In this document: positions 23,957-32,464 of the stretch, piece after piece
Position numbering within the stretch: position 1 is the stretch's first letter
How the letters are laid out: each line of letters begins with the position of its first letter
Notes under the pieces: model-generated
Database searches by the model: none
Seen by the model: the letters and a program-made list of their open reading frames with translations, nothing else
What the model was told of the DNA's origin: nothing
Translations under genes and position numbers: made by a program
Assembly (NCBI GenBank): GCA_041984235.1
Contig: JBHIYN010000005.1
Span: 1-64,000, forward strand
Reading direction: 5' to 3'
DNA from: JBHIYN01 sp041984235
GTDB taxonomy: Bacteria; Pseudomonadota; Gammaproteobacteria; Ga0077536
Length of the DNA stretch: 64,000 bases

Positions 23957-25820
23957 TGGCATCCTCTGTGCCGACGGCACCATTGGCGAAGAAGCTGTCA
24001 ATGAGACGGCGCGCTATAGGGGCGGCCGTGCGGCTGCCGCCGCCGCCGTGCTCGACAATGACCGCGATCGCGATCTGGGGCGACTCGACCGGGGCGAAGG
24101 CGATGAACAGGGCATGGTCCTGCAGATGCTCGGGGATCTCCTTGTCCTTGGCGTCCTCGTCCTGGGCGATGCCGAACACCTGCGCGGTGCCGGTCTTGCC
24201 GGCGAACTTCACCGGCGCATCGAGACCGCTGCGGCGCGCCGTGCCGGTCGCCCCGTGCACGACCTCGACCATGCCGTCGACGACCGTAGCCCAGTGCTTC
24301 TCGTCGCTGATCTCCAGCCGCGGCCGCCGGTAGATGTCGGGCATGGGGGTCGGCCCCGTGTCCGGGCGCTCGATCAGGTCGAGCACATGGGGAATCGCCA
24401 CTTCGCCACGCATCGCCACGATCGAGACCGCGTGCGCGAGCTGCAACGGCGTGGTCAGCATGAAGCCCTGGCCAATGCCGGCGATGAGGGTTTCACCCGG
24501 ATACCACGGCAGGTTGCGTGCACGGCGCTTCCATTCGGGCGAAGGCAGCAATCCCGCGCGCTCACCGGGAACGTCAATCCCCGTAATTTCGCCCAGCCCG
24601 AAGCGGTGCAGGGCCTCATGGAGACGACGGATGCCGAGTTCGTGCGCGAGCTTGTAGTAGTAGACATCACACGAATGCGCAATGGACAGCTTCAGGTCGA
24701 CATGGCCATGGCCGCGCTTCAACCAGTCGCGGTAACGGTGGCTGTCGCCGGGCAACGAGAACCAGCCCGGGCACCAGGTGGTCGTATCCGCCTTGCGCAC
24801 GCCGTACTCGAGCGCGGCGAGCGCCAGCAACGGCTTGATGGTGGAGCCTGGCGGGTACTGCCCCTGCAGCGCACGGTTGAACAGCGGCCGCTCCGAAGAG
24901 GTACTCCATTGACGATAGAGCTCGCGGCCGATGCCATTGACGAAGGCGTTGGGGTCATAGGCCGGGGTACTAACCAGGACCAGCACACCGCCGGTCGCCG
25001 GGTCGATGGCCACGATCGCGCCTTCCCGTCCCTCGAGCGCGGCGATAGCCTCCGATTGCAGGCGCGAGTCGATGGTGAGGTAGAGATCCGCCCCGGGCGT
25101 CGGTGGCGTGCGTTCCACCACCCGCAGGATGCGACCTTGTGCGTTGACCTCGACCGTCTGGTAGCCGACGGTGCCGTGCAGCAGTTCCTCGCGCGCCTTC
25201 TCCACACCGATCTTGCCGATATGGGTGGTCGCCGCGTAGTTCGATTGATCGATTACCGCCAGATCGTTCTCACTGATGCGACCGACATAGCCGACCACGT
25301 GCGCCATTCCCTCCCGCAGCGGATAGAACCGCGACAAGCCCGCCTCCACGGAGAACCCGGGAAAGCGGAAGCGGTTGACCGAGAATATCGCGAGCTCCTC
25401 GTCACTCAGGTCGCTCTTCAGGGTGACGCGCTCGAAACGTCGCGCAATGCGAAGCTGGCGCGAGAACTGCTCGATCTCCTCGTCGCTCAGATCGAGCAGA
25501 TCAGTCAACTCCCGTACGGCAGGCCCCACTTCGTTGGCCTTCTCCGGCGTGACCACCAGCGCGAACGACGGCCTGTTCTCCGCCAGCACCTCGCCATCCC
25601 GGCTGAAGATCATGCCGCGCGGGGGCGGCAGGGGGACCACCTTGAGCCGGTTCTCATGCGACAGCGTGGTGTAGTGGCCGTGGTCGATCACCTGGAGGAA
25701 GACGAGCCGCGCCAGGATCAGGCCCGCCGCGAGCACCATCAAACCGCATGCCACCCACACGCGCGCCTGGAAAACGCGCCGCTCGCGGTCGACGTTCTTG
25801 AGTGTCGGTAGATGTTTCAC
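23949..25820 (-). CDS. mrdA: Penicillin-binding protein 2 (elongasome transpeptidase)
   Basis: Class B transpeptidase for rod elongation. One membrane anchor (WVACGLMVLAAGLILA) sits near the N-terminus, then the pedestal and the catalytic domain with SxxK in PGSTIKP, SxN-type SCD, and KTGTAQV. The GTG at 25820 (VKHLPTLKN) gives 623 aa (E. coli 633) and places the anchor as in the family; a GTG 16 codons upstream at 25868 is an alternative, and neither has a strong ribosome binding site. It links the mre genes upstream to rodA downstream. Confidence 0.94.
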   Translation of the reverse strand: MKHLPTLKNVDRERRVFQARVWVACGLMVLAAGLILARLVFLQVIDHGHYTTLSHENRLKVVPLPPPRGMIFSRDGEVLAENRPSFALVVTPEKANEVGPAVRELTDLLDLSDEEIEQFSRQLRIARRFERVTLKSDLSDEELAIFSVNRFRFPGFSVEAGLSRFYPLREGMAHVVGYVGRISENDLAVIDQSNYAATTHIGKIGVEKAREELLHGTVGYQTVEVNAQGRILRVVERTPPTPGADLYLTIDSRLQSEAIAALEGREGAIVAIDPATGGVLVLVSTPAYDPNAFVNGIGRELYRQWSTSSERPLFNRALQGQYPPGSTIKPLLALAALEYGVRKADTTTWCPGWFSLPGDSHRYRDWLKRGHGHVDLKLSIAHSCDVYYYKLAHELGIRRLHEALHRFGLGEITGIDVPGERAGLLPSPEWKRRARNLPWYPGETLIAGIGQGFMLTTPLQLAHAVSIVAMRGEVAIPHVLDLIERPDTGPTPMPDIYRRPRLEISDEKHWATVVDGMVEVVHGATGTARRSGLDAPVKFAGKTGTAQVFGIAQDEDAKDKEIPEHLQDHALFIAFAPVESPQIAIAVIVEHGGGGSRTAAPIARRLIDSFFANGAVGTEDANG

Positions 25821-25904
25821 ACGCTGTCTGATGACGCGCGAGCGCGGCCCGTTCCTATGACAGCCCACCCGGCAACGCCGTTCACCCCCGCAATGGCGAC
25901 TGTA

Positions 25905-26396
25905 TCAGGCGACGCGCGCACGTCGCCTGATATCGCGCAGGACCACGTAGACCCACGGCCACAACAGAGCCGACGTCGCGGCGCCGAGAAGATAACCGAC
26001 ACCGTAATGCACCGATCCGAGCAGGTTGTACACCTGCAGCATCACGAACTGGTAAAGCAACACGATGCATCCTACGAAGATGGCTTGCTGCACGAGTGGA
26101 TAGACGCGAATGCGCTGGTGATACTGAATGGAGACGTAGGCAACGAAAGCGAGCCCGAAGGCGTGTTGCCCCAGCACCGAGCCATGCATGACATCGAGTA
26201 CCAGCCCGATGATCCAGCCACTGATCACGCCGACACGCTGCGGCAACGCAATACACCAGTAGACCAGCACCATCGCGATCCAGGCCGGCCGCCAGGACAG
26301 CGCCCACTCGGGCAACGGTGCGGCGGTGAGCATGAACGCGACGACGAAGCTGAGCACGATGACCCAGCCCCGCTGCGGACGGTCGAGATCGCGCAT
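25905..26396 (-). CDS. mreD: Rod shape-determining protein MreD
   Basis: Integral membrane protein of the elongasome, 163 aa (E. coli 162), with about five or six hydrophobic helices, including GWVIVLSFVVAFMLTA, and the LVLDVMHGSVLGQHAF motif typical of gammaproteobacterial MreD. It starts one base after the mreC stop, so translation is coupled. A gap of 84 bp separates it from the mrdA GTG. Confidence 0.94.
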   Translation of the reverse strand: MRDLDRPQRGWVIVLSFVVAFMLTAAPLPEWALSWRPAWIAMVLVYWCIALPQRVGVISGWIIGLVLDVMHGSVLGQHAFGLAFVAYVSIQYHQRIRVYPLVQQAIFVGCIVLLYQFVMLQVYNLLGSVHYGVGYLLGAATSALLWPWVYVVLRDIRRRARVA

Positions 26397-26397
26397 G

Positions 26398-27261
26398 CTA
26401 CTCCATCTCTAGCGAAGAAATGCGTTCGTCGCTCATGCCGTCCTGCCGCGGACCGATCAGGAGCACCTCGCGCGAGTGACCGATCTCCGCGCTGGGATCG
26501 ACGATAACGGTCGAAAACGACTCACCCGGCTCGATGTGGATGTCCTCCACCCGTCCCACCGGGTATCCGGCCGGAAAGCGCTGGCCCAGGCCCGAGGTAA
26601 CGACGAGATCACCGACCTTGATGTCGGCGTTAGTGGAAACAAACGACAACGTCAGCTTGTCCGGAGCGTCACCGCCGACCGCGATCGCCCGCAGACCGTT
26701 GCGATTGACCAGTACCGGCAGCGCATGACGCGCGTCCGTTATCAGCAGGGCGGTGGCAGAGAACGGGCCGACGTGCGCGATCTGTCCGATCACGCCATAG
26801 GCGTCGAGCATCGGCTGACCGACGTACACGCCCTGGCTGGCACCCTTGTCGACGACGATCTGCCGCGAGGACGGGGTCGTCTCGATGGCTAGGACGTCGG
26901 CCACGATGACCTGCTCGTCGAAGATGACCGAAGAATCGAGCAATTCCCGCAGGCGCTCGTTCTCGCGCTCGAGCGCGGAGTAGCGTTGCGCCCGGGAACG
27001 CAGGCGCAGGTTCTCTGCCTTCAGCCGTTCGTTGTCGGTAACGAGATTGCGGCGCGACTGCAGGTTCTCGAACACCGATCCGGCCGCTTCGATCGGCGCA
27101 TTGACCAGCACCTGCACCGGGTAGACGAACACGGACAGCGCCGAGCGTATGGCTGACAGATGGTCGTTGTTGTGATCAATGGAAATGCACAGGAACGACA
27201 GGATCGCGCAGGTCGCGAAGCGCGCCGTGGGCGATGGCCGGTTTGTGAACAGCGGCTTGAT
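26398..27261 (-). CDS. mreC: Rod shape-determining protein MreC, apparent ATC start
   Basis: Bitopic periplasmic scaffold that activates PBP2-RodA. The frame opens with IKPLFTNRPSPTARF after a stop at 27274, aligns with the E. coli opening MKPIFSRGPS, then has the membrane helix (FATCAILSFLCISI), a coiled coil (about 65-110; DNERLKAENLRLRSRAQRYSALE split by charged heptads) and the beta domain (VIGQIAHVGPFSATALLITD). The first ATG/GTG/TTG in frame is the GTG at 27132, which would delete the membrane helix. An ATC at 27259-27261 has GGGAG six bases upstream. I take it as the start: 287 aa. Confidence 0.85.
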   Translation of the reverse strand: MKPLFTNRPSPTARFATCAILSFLCISIDHNNDHLSAIRSALSVFVYPVQVLVNAPIEAAGSVFENLQSRRNLVTDNERLKAENLRLRSRAQRYSALERENERLRELLDSSVIFDEQVIVADVLAIETTPSSRQIVVDKGASQGVYVGQPMLDAYGVIGQIAHVGPFSATALLITDARHALPVLVNRNGLRAIAVGGDAPDKLTLSFVSTNADIKVGDLVVTSGLGQRFPAGYPVGRVEDIHIEPGESFSTVIVDPSAEIGHSREVLLIGPRQDGMSDERISSLEME

Positions 27262-27296
27262 GGCTATCTCCCGCTAGGTTCGGTCCGGTAACCGGT

Positions 27297-28343
27297 TCAT
27301 TCGAGCGCGAGGATGTCGGGCCCGTGCTCCTCGATCATCTCGAGCACGCGGCCGCCACCCCGCGCCACGCAGGTCAGGGGATCCTCGGCAACTATCACCG
27401 GCAGCCCGGTTTCTTCCATCAGCAAGCGGTCCAGGTCCTTCAACAGGGCGCCGCCGCCGGTGAGCACCATGCCACGGTCGGCTACGTCCGAGCCGAGCTC
27501 CGGCGGTGTCTTCTCCAGCGCCGTCTTCACCGCCTCGACGATGCCGGCAAGAGGCTCCTGTAACGCCTCCAGAATTTCGTTGCTGTTCAACGTGAAGCTG
27601 CGCGGCAGGCCTTCGGCGAGGTTGCGGCCCTTGATCTCGATCTCGCGCACCTCGTTGCCCGGATACGCACAACCGATCTCGTGCTTGATACGCTCTGCGG
27701 TTGCGTCGCCGATGAGCGAACCGTAGTTACGGCGTACGTAGTTGACGATGGCGTCGTCGAAGCGGTCACCGCCCACCCGGACCGAGTCCGCGTATACGAT
27801 GCCGTTCAGCGAGATGACCGCGACTTCCGTGGTGCCGCCGCCGATGTCGAGCACCATCGATCCGCTGGCGTCACTGACCGGCATGCCCGCGCCAATCGCC
27901 GCCGCCATCGGCTCTTCGATCAGGTACACCTCGCGCGCGCCTGCGCCTTGCGCGGACTCCTTGATCGCGCGGCGTTCGACCTGGGTGGACCCGCAGGGCA
28001 CACAGACCAGGACACGGGGACTGGGTTTGAACAGCTGGTTACCATGGACCTTGCGAATGAAGTGCTGAAGCATCTTCTCGGTCACGGTGAAGTCGGCAAT
28101 GACGCCGTCCTTCAGAGGACGAATCGCCTCGATGTGTCCCGGCGTGCGACCCAGCATGCGCTTGGCTTCGGCACCTACCGCGGCAATTGCCTTGGGGTTA
28201 TTCGAATCGCGGCCGCGCCGGATCGCGACGACCGAAGGCTCGTTGAGCACAATGCCCTTGCCGCGAACGTAGATCAGGGTATTCGCCGTACCCAAATCGA
28301 TCGACAGGTCATTGGAGAACATTCCCCGCAGCATGCGAAGCAT
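27297..28343 (-). CDS. mreB: Rod shape-determining actin MreB
   Basis: Bacterial actin that organises the elongasome. The 348-aa protein starts MLRMLRGMFSNDLSIDLGT, close to E. coli MLKKFRGMFSNDLS, with the N-terminal amphipathic tip. Nucleotide-binding motifs are IDLGTANT (phosphate 1), LDIGGGTTEVA (phosphate 2) and MVLTGGGALL (adenosine). AAGGAT lies upstream of the ATG; a TTG one codon earlier is not needed. First gene of the mreBCD-mrdAB run, divergent from gatC. Confidence 0.98.
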   Translation of the reverse strand: MLRMLRGMFSNDLSIDLGTANTLIYVRGKGIVLNEPSVVAIRRGRDSNNPKAIAAVGAEAKRMLGRTPGHIEAIRPLKDGVIADFTVTEKMLQHFIRKVHGNQLFKPSPRVLVCVPCGSTQVERRAIKESAQGAGAREVYLIEEPMAAAIGAGMPVSDASGSMVLDIGGGTTEVAVISLNGIVYADSVRVGGDRFDDAIVNYVRRNYGSLIGDATAERIKHEIGCAYPGNEVREIEIKGRNLAEGLPRSFTLNSNEILEALQEPLAGIVEAVKTALEKTPPELGSDVADRGMVLTGGGALLKDLDRLLMEETGLPVIVAEDPLTCVARGGGRVLEMIEEHGPDILALE

Positions 28344-28503
28344 CAATAGCGATCCTTATAATCTCAGGGTGCGCCCGGCTGCGCCGTACTCGAGCCGGAA
28401 ACGGGGCGAAAAGCGTGGCGCGGCGAGGCCGTCGGACGGGCCACGGGAAGAGCGATTGCAGGCCGCGCGAATCAAGGCTGCCCGGTACTCTCGCGATTCG
28501 CAG

Positions 28504-28509
28504 TAGAAT
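28504..28509 (+). promoter_or_regulatory. Possible -10 element of gatC-gatA-gatB
   Basis: The 256-bp mreB-gatC spacer must hold two divergent promoters. A TAGAAT followed by GGCGCGC at 28504-28516 on the plus strand is the best -10 candidate for gatCAB; no clear -35 is seen. On the mreB side, TATAAG close to 28358 overlaps the ribosome binding site and is probably not a promoter. No other structure was noticed in the spacer. Confidence 0.3.
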
Positions 28510-28599
28510 GGCGCGCACTGTACCAGCGCGGTCCATCTGTAGCAAGGGCGCAACAGAGAAAATTTCTTTCTAATCAACCAACTATTCGAGAATCCCAGG

Positions 28600-28887
28600 A
28601 TGGCAATCAATGCCGACGAGGTGCGCACCATGGCCCGGCTGGCGCGCCTCAAGATCGACCAGGCCGACGTGCCCGCCTATGCCGAGCAGCTCTCCCGGAT
28701 CCTCGAGTTCGTGGCCCGGCTGCAGGCGGTCGACACCACTGGAATCGAGCCCATGGCCCACCCCACCGACATGCCCGCTCGCCTGCGCGAGGATGTCGTC
28801 ACCGAGAGCGACCAGCGCGAGGAGCTGCAGGACGGGGCACCCGCGCTCAGCGACGGCATGTATCTCGTGCCCCAGGTGATCGAATAA
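28600..28887 (+). CDS. gatC: Asp/Glu-tRNA amidotransferase subunit C
   Basis: Small 95-aa subunit that wraps around GatA and GatB in the tRNA-dependent amidotransferase. Typical opening VRTMARLARLKI, then LSRILEFVARLQAVDTTGIEP and the C-terminal LREDVV and YLVPQVIE. First gene of gatCAB; the complex makes Asn-tRNA or Gln-tRNA from mischarged Asp-tRNA(Asn)/Glu-tRNA(Gln). Confidence 0.96.
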   Translation: MAINADEVRTMARLARLKIDQADVPAYAEQLSRILEFVARLQAVDTTGIEPMAHPTDMPARLREDVVTESDQREELQDGAPALSDGMYLVPQVIE

Positions 28888-28890
28888 ACG

Positions 28891-30363
28891 ATGGCGGCTG
28901 ACTTCCCGACCGGCGTCGCGGCCTTGTCGGCAGGACTCGAGGCGCGGGAATTCTCCAGCGTCGAGCTCACCGAATCGTGTCTTGCCGCAATCCGGGCGAC
29001 GGAGCCGGCACTGAACGCTTTCGTCACGGTGTGCGAGGAGTCGGCGCTGGCGCAGGCAGCCACCGCCGATGCCAGGCGGGCCGCCGGCCAGGCCGGCCCG
29101 ATGACCGGGATCCCGTATGCCAACAAGGACATTTTCTGCACCCGCGGCATCCGCACGACCTGTGCATCGCGCATGCTCGATAACTTCGTCGCGCCCTATG
29201 ACGCCCACGTGGTCGAGCGCCTGAACGACGCCGGCATGGTCATGCTCGGCAAGACGAGCATGGACGAATTCGCCATGGGCTCGTCGAATGAAACCAGCTA
29301 TTACGGCGCTGTCCGTAACCCGTGGGACACCAGCCGGGTGCCCGGAGGCTCCTCCGGCGGCTCCGCGGCCGCGGTCGCTGCACGGGTTGCCCCGCTGGCT
29401 ACCGGGACCGACACCGGCGGGTCGATTCGTCAGCCGGCGGCATTCTGCGGCGTGTCCGGGCTCAAACCGACCTACGGCAGGGTCTCCCGCTACGGCATGA
29501 TCGCCTTCGCCTCGAGTCTCGACCAGGGCGGACCGATTGCCGCCAGCGCCAGAGACCTGGCGGCGATGATGAACGTCATGGCGGGATTCGATCGCCGTGA
29601 CTCGACCTCGCTGGACGTGCCACCGGAGGACTTCGGACGCCACCTCGAGGATGGGCTGGAAGGCGTCGCCATCGGGCTGCCGGGCGAGTATTTCAGCGCC
29701 GAGCTCGATGCCGCCATGGGCGAGGCGGTGATGTCGGCGGTGGCCGAGCTCGAGAAGCTCGGCGCCACCGTCCGCGAGATATCCCTGCCCCACGCGCAGC
29801 TTTCGGTCCCGGCCTACTACGTCATCGCGCCGGCTGAATGCTCGTCCAACCTGTCGCGCTACGACGGGGTGAGGTACGGCTACCGCTGCGCAGATCCCGC
29901 CGACCTCACCGATCTCTACGAGCGCTCGCGCGGCGAAGGATTCGGGCTGGAGGTCAAACGGCGCATCCTGGTCGGCACCTACGTCCTTTCCTCGGGTTAT
30001 TACGACGCCTATTACGCCAAGGCCCAGCGGGTAAGGCGGCTGATCCGGCAGGACTTCGAGCAGGCCTTCGAGCACGTCGACTTCGTGCTCGGACCGACTA
30101 CCCCGACCACGGCATTCCCGCTCGGCCGGCCGGTAGACGACCCGGTGAGCATGTACCTCAGCGACGTCTATACGATCTCGGCGAACCTCGCCGGCCTGCC
30201 GGCCATGTCGGTTCCGGCCGGGATCCTCGACGGCCTGCCCGTCGGCCTGCAGCTCGTCGGCCGATCGATGCAGGAGGCGCGGCTGCTCGGCGTCGGGCAC
30301 GCCTTCCAGCGCGCGACCGACTGGCACACGCGCCGCCCGCCACAACCGGTCGGGAGTCCTTGA
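28891..30363 (+). CDS. gatA: Asp/Glu-tRNA amidotransferase subunit A
   Basis: Glutamine amidase subunit of the amidotransferase, 490 aa. It carries the amidase signature with the Lys-cisSer-Ser triad: Lys in PYANKDIF, GGSSGGSAAAVAA and the nucleophile region GTDTGGSIRQPAAFCG. It starts three bases after gatC and is followed two bases later by gatB. Confidence 0.98.
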   Translation: MAADFPTGVAALSAGLEAREFSSVELTESCLAAIRATEPALNAFVTVCEESALAQAATADARRAAGQAGPMTGIPYANKDIFCTRGIRTTCASRMLDNFVAPYDAHVVERLNDAGMVMLGKTSMDEFAMGSSNETSYYGAVRNPWDTSRVPGGSSGGSAAAVAARVAPLATGTDTGGSIRQPAAFCGVSGLKPTYGRVSRYGMIAFASSLDQGGPIAASARDLAAMMNVMAGFDRRDSTSLDVPPEDFGRHLEDGLEGVAIGLPGEYFSAELDAAMGEAVMSAVAELEKLGATVREISLPHAQLSVPAYYVIAPAECSSNLSRYDGVRYGYRCADPADLTDLYERSRGEGFGLEVKRRILVGTYVLSSGYYDAYYAKAQRVRRLIRQDFEQAFEHVDFVLGPTTPTTAFPLGRPVDDPVSMYLSDVYTISANLAGLPAMSVPAGILDGLPVGLQLVGRSMQEARLLGVGHAFQRATDWHTRRPPQPVGSP

Positions 30364-30365
30364 GC

Positions 30366-31799
30366 ATGGGCTGGCAAGCGGTCATCGGCCTGGAAATCCA
30401 CGCGCAGCTCGCGACCGAGAGCAAGATGTTCTCGGGGGCGGCGACGGCGTACGGCGCCGAGCCCAACGCCCAGGCCTGTGCCGTGGACATCGCCCTGCCC
30501 GGCGTGTTGCCGGTCATCAACCAGCAGGCGGTACGCATGGCGATACTTTTCGGCCTCGCCATCGATGCCACCATAGACCGGCGTTCGATATTTGCGCGCA
30601 AGAACTATTTCTACCCGGACCTTCCGAAGGGCTACCAGATCAGCCAGTACGAATCGCCCATCGTGGCCGGCGGCAGCCTGACGATTTTCGTCGACGGCGC
30701 CTATCGCGAGATTGCCATTACGCGTGCGCACCTGGAAGAAGACGCGGGCAAGTCGATCCACGGGGAGGTCAACGGCATGACCGCCATCGACCTCAATCGT
30801 GCCGGAACCCCCCTGCTCGAGATCGTCTCCGAGCCGGTGATGCACAGCGCGTCCGAAGCGGTGAGCTACATGCGCGAAATGCATCGACTGGTGCGTTTCC
30901 TGGGGATCTGCGACGGCAACATGCAGGAAGGTTCGTTCCGCTGCGACGCAAACGTGTCGGTACGACGCAGCGCCGAGCACAAGCTCGGCACGCGGGCCGA
31001 GATCAAGAATCTCAACTCCTTCCGCTTCGTCGAGCGCGCGATCGAGTTCGAGATCGAACGCCAGATCGAGATCCTCGAAGACGGTGGAGCAATCACGCAG
31101 GAGACGCGCCTCTACGATCCGGATGCAGACGAGACCCGCTCCATGCGCGGCAAGGAAGACGCCCACGACTACCGCTACTTTCCCGATCCTGACCTGCTGC
31201 CGGTCGAGATCGCGGACTCGACCATCGAATCGATTCGGCAATCGCTGCCCGAAGTTCCGGCGGCCAGGGAGCGCCGCTTCATGGAGCAACTCGGTCTCGG
31301 CCACGAGGATGCCGCGGCACTCACGGCAGACCCGCATACAGCCGATTATTTCGAGCAGTGCATTGGCCTGCACAAGGGCGACGCGAAGCCGGTCGCCAAC
31401 TGGATCGTGGGGGAGCTGTTCGGGGCACTGAACAAGTCCGGCCTGCCGATCGGGCAATCTCCGGTTTCTCCGGCGGCACTTGCCGACATCGTCAGCCGCA
31501 TAGACGCCGGGGCGATCTCCGGCAAGATCGCCAAGCAGGTGTTCCAGGCGGTGTGGGACGGCGAGGGAACGGTCGAAGAGGTCATCCAGGCCAGAGGACT
31601 GGTACAGGTTTCCGACAGCGGCTTCATCGATGCCGCTGTCGCAGAGGTCATCGCGGAGTTCCCGGAGCAGGTCGAGCAGTTCCGGGCAGGCAAGGACAAG
31701 GTGCTCGGCTTTCTGGTCGGACAGGTCATGAAGCGCACCGGTGGCAAGGCCAACCCCAAGCTCGTAAACGCGGCCATTCGCGACAAGCTCGCCGGCTGA
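30366..31799 (+). CDS. gatB: Asp/Glu-tRNA amidotransferase subunit B
   Basis: Kinase/transamidase subunit that activates the mischarged aminoacyl-tRNA and binds it with its helical and YqeY-like tail domains. The 477-aa protein opens MGWQAVIGLEIHAQL, with YFYPDLPKGYQISQYE, HLEEDAGKS, FRCDANVSVR and the C-terminal VLGFLVGQVMKRTGGKANP. Starts two bases after the gatA stop. Confidence 0.98.
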   Translation: MGWQAVIGLEIHAQLATESKMFSGAATAYGAEPNAQACAVDIALPGVLPVINQQAVRMAILFGLAIDATIDRRSIFARKNYFYPDLPKGYQISQYESPIVAGGSLTIFVDGAYREIAITRAHLEEDAGKSIHGEVNGMTAIDLNRAGTPLLEIVSEPVMHSASEAVSYMREMHRLVRFLGICDGNMQEGSFRCDANVSVRRSAEHKLGTRAEIKNLNSFRFVERAIEFEIERQIEILEDGGAITQETRLYDPDADETRSMRGKEDAHDYRYFPDPDLLPVEIADSTIESIRQSLPEVPAARERRFMEQLGLGHEDAAALTADPHTADYFEQCIGLHKGDAKPVANWIVGELFGALNKSGLPIGQSPVSPAALADIVSRIDAGAISGKIAKQVFQAVWDGEGTVEEVIQARGLVQVSDSGFIDAAVAEVIAEFPEQVEQFRAGKDKVLGFLVGQVMKRTGGKANPKLVNAAIRDKLAG

Positions 31800-31839
31800 C
31801 CGGCCTTGCACCGGGGCCGCGCTGCGCGCTGCATCTGCG

Positions 31840-31868
31840 GCGCCACCTCTCGGTTACGCAGGTGGCGC
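31840..31868. terminator. Hairpin between convergent gatB and rplQ
   Basis: GCGCCACCT pairs perfectly with AGGTGGCGC (9 bp, 11-base loop) inside the 250-bp convergent spacer. No U-tract follows on either strand, so it would be a weak intrinsic terminator or an RNA 3'-end stabiliser. Nothing else was recognised between 31800 and 32049. Confidence 0.4.
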
Positions 31869-32049
31869 GTGTGCCGGTATCACCCCCGATGCGGCAGAAC
31901 CCAGGCCAGGATAGCGGCCGGTGCCGCCGACGGGGCCTGGCCGCGGGTTCCGCGGTCGCCGCCGCGTCACTCGGGCGCAGCAGCGCGTTACGTCAGACCG
32001 GACTGGGTACCTGCAGACCGGGGAGTCCGCGTTCCCGGGCGCAGTGCGC

Positions 32050-32439
32050 TCAGCTTTCCGCGGTTTCGCTTTCCGCGTCTTCCGGCCGGTCCACCAACTC
32101 GACGATTGCCATGGGCGCACGGTCGCCGGGCCGGAAGCCGCACTTGAGGATGCGCAGGTATCCGCCCTGGCGGGCCTCGTAGCGGGGGCCGATCTCGTTG
32201 AACAGCTTGGTCACCACTTCGCGGTCACGCAGGCGGTTGAAGGCCAGGCGCCGGTTGGACACGGAATCGGCCTTGGCCATGGTAATGAGAGGCTCGGCCG
32301 TGCGGCGCAACTCCTTTGCCTTGGGCAAAGTCGTCCGAATGATCTCGTGGCGGAACAGCGATGCAGCCATGTTGCGGAACATGGCCTTGCGGTGGGCGCT
32401 GTTACGGTTGAGCTGACGGCCGCTCTTAAGGTGTCTCAT
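32050..32439 (-). CDS. rplQ: 50S ribosomal protein L17
   Basis: 129 aa; opening MRHLKSGRQLNRNSAHRKAM and GPRYEARQGGYLRILKCGFRPGD split across the C-terminal half are diagnostic. L17 lines the lower exit-tunnel side of the large subunit. Last gene of the alpha cluster, 25 bp after rpoA; no strong terminator follows. Confidence 0.98.
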   Translation of the reverse strand: MRHLKSGRQLNRNSAHRKAMFRNMAASLFRHEIIRTTLPKAKELRRTAEPLITMAKADSVSNRRLAFNRLRDREVVTKLFNEIGPRYEARQGGYLRILKCGFRPGDRAPMAIVELVDRPEDAESETAES

Positions 32440-32464
32440 TCCTGCTTGCCTCGTTCGCTATGCT

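Noticed and set aside
24334..25811. Plus-strand open frames opposite mrdA
   Set aside because: They are shadows of mrdA, whose catalytic motifs are all intact on the minus strand.
31800..32049. Small plus-strand frames between gatB and rplQ
   Set aside because: They are Arg/Pro-rich GC artefacts, with no ribosome binding site or protein-like pattern.
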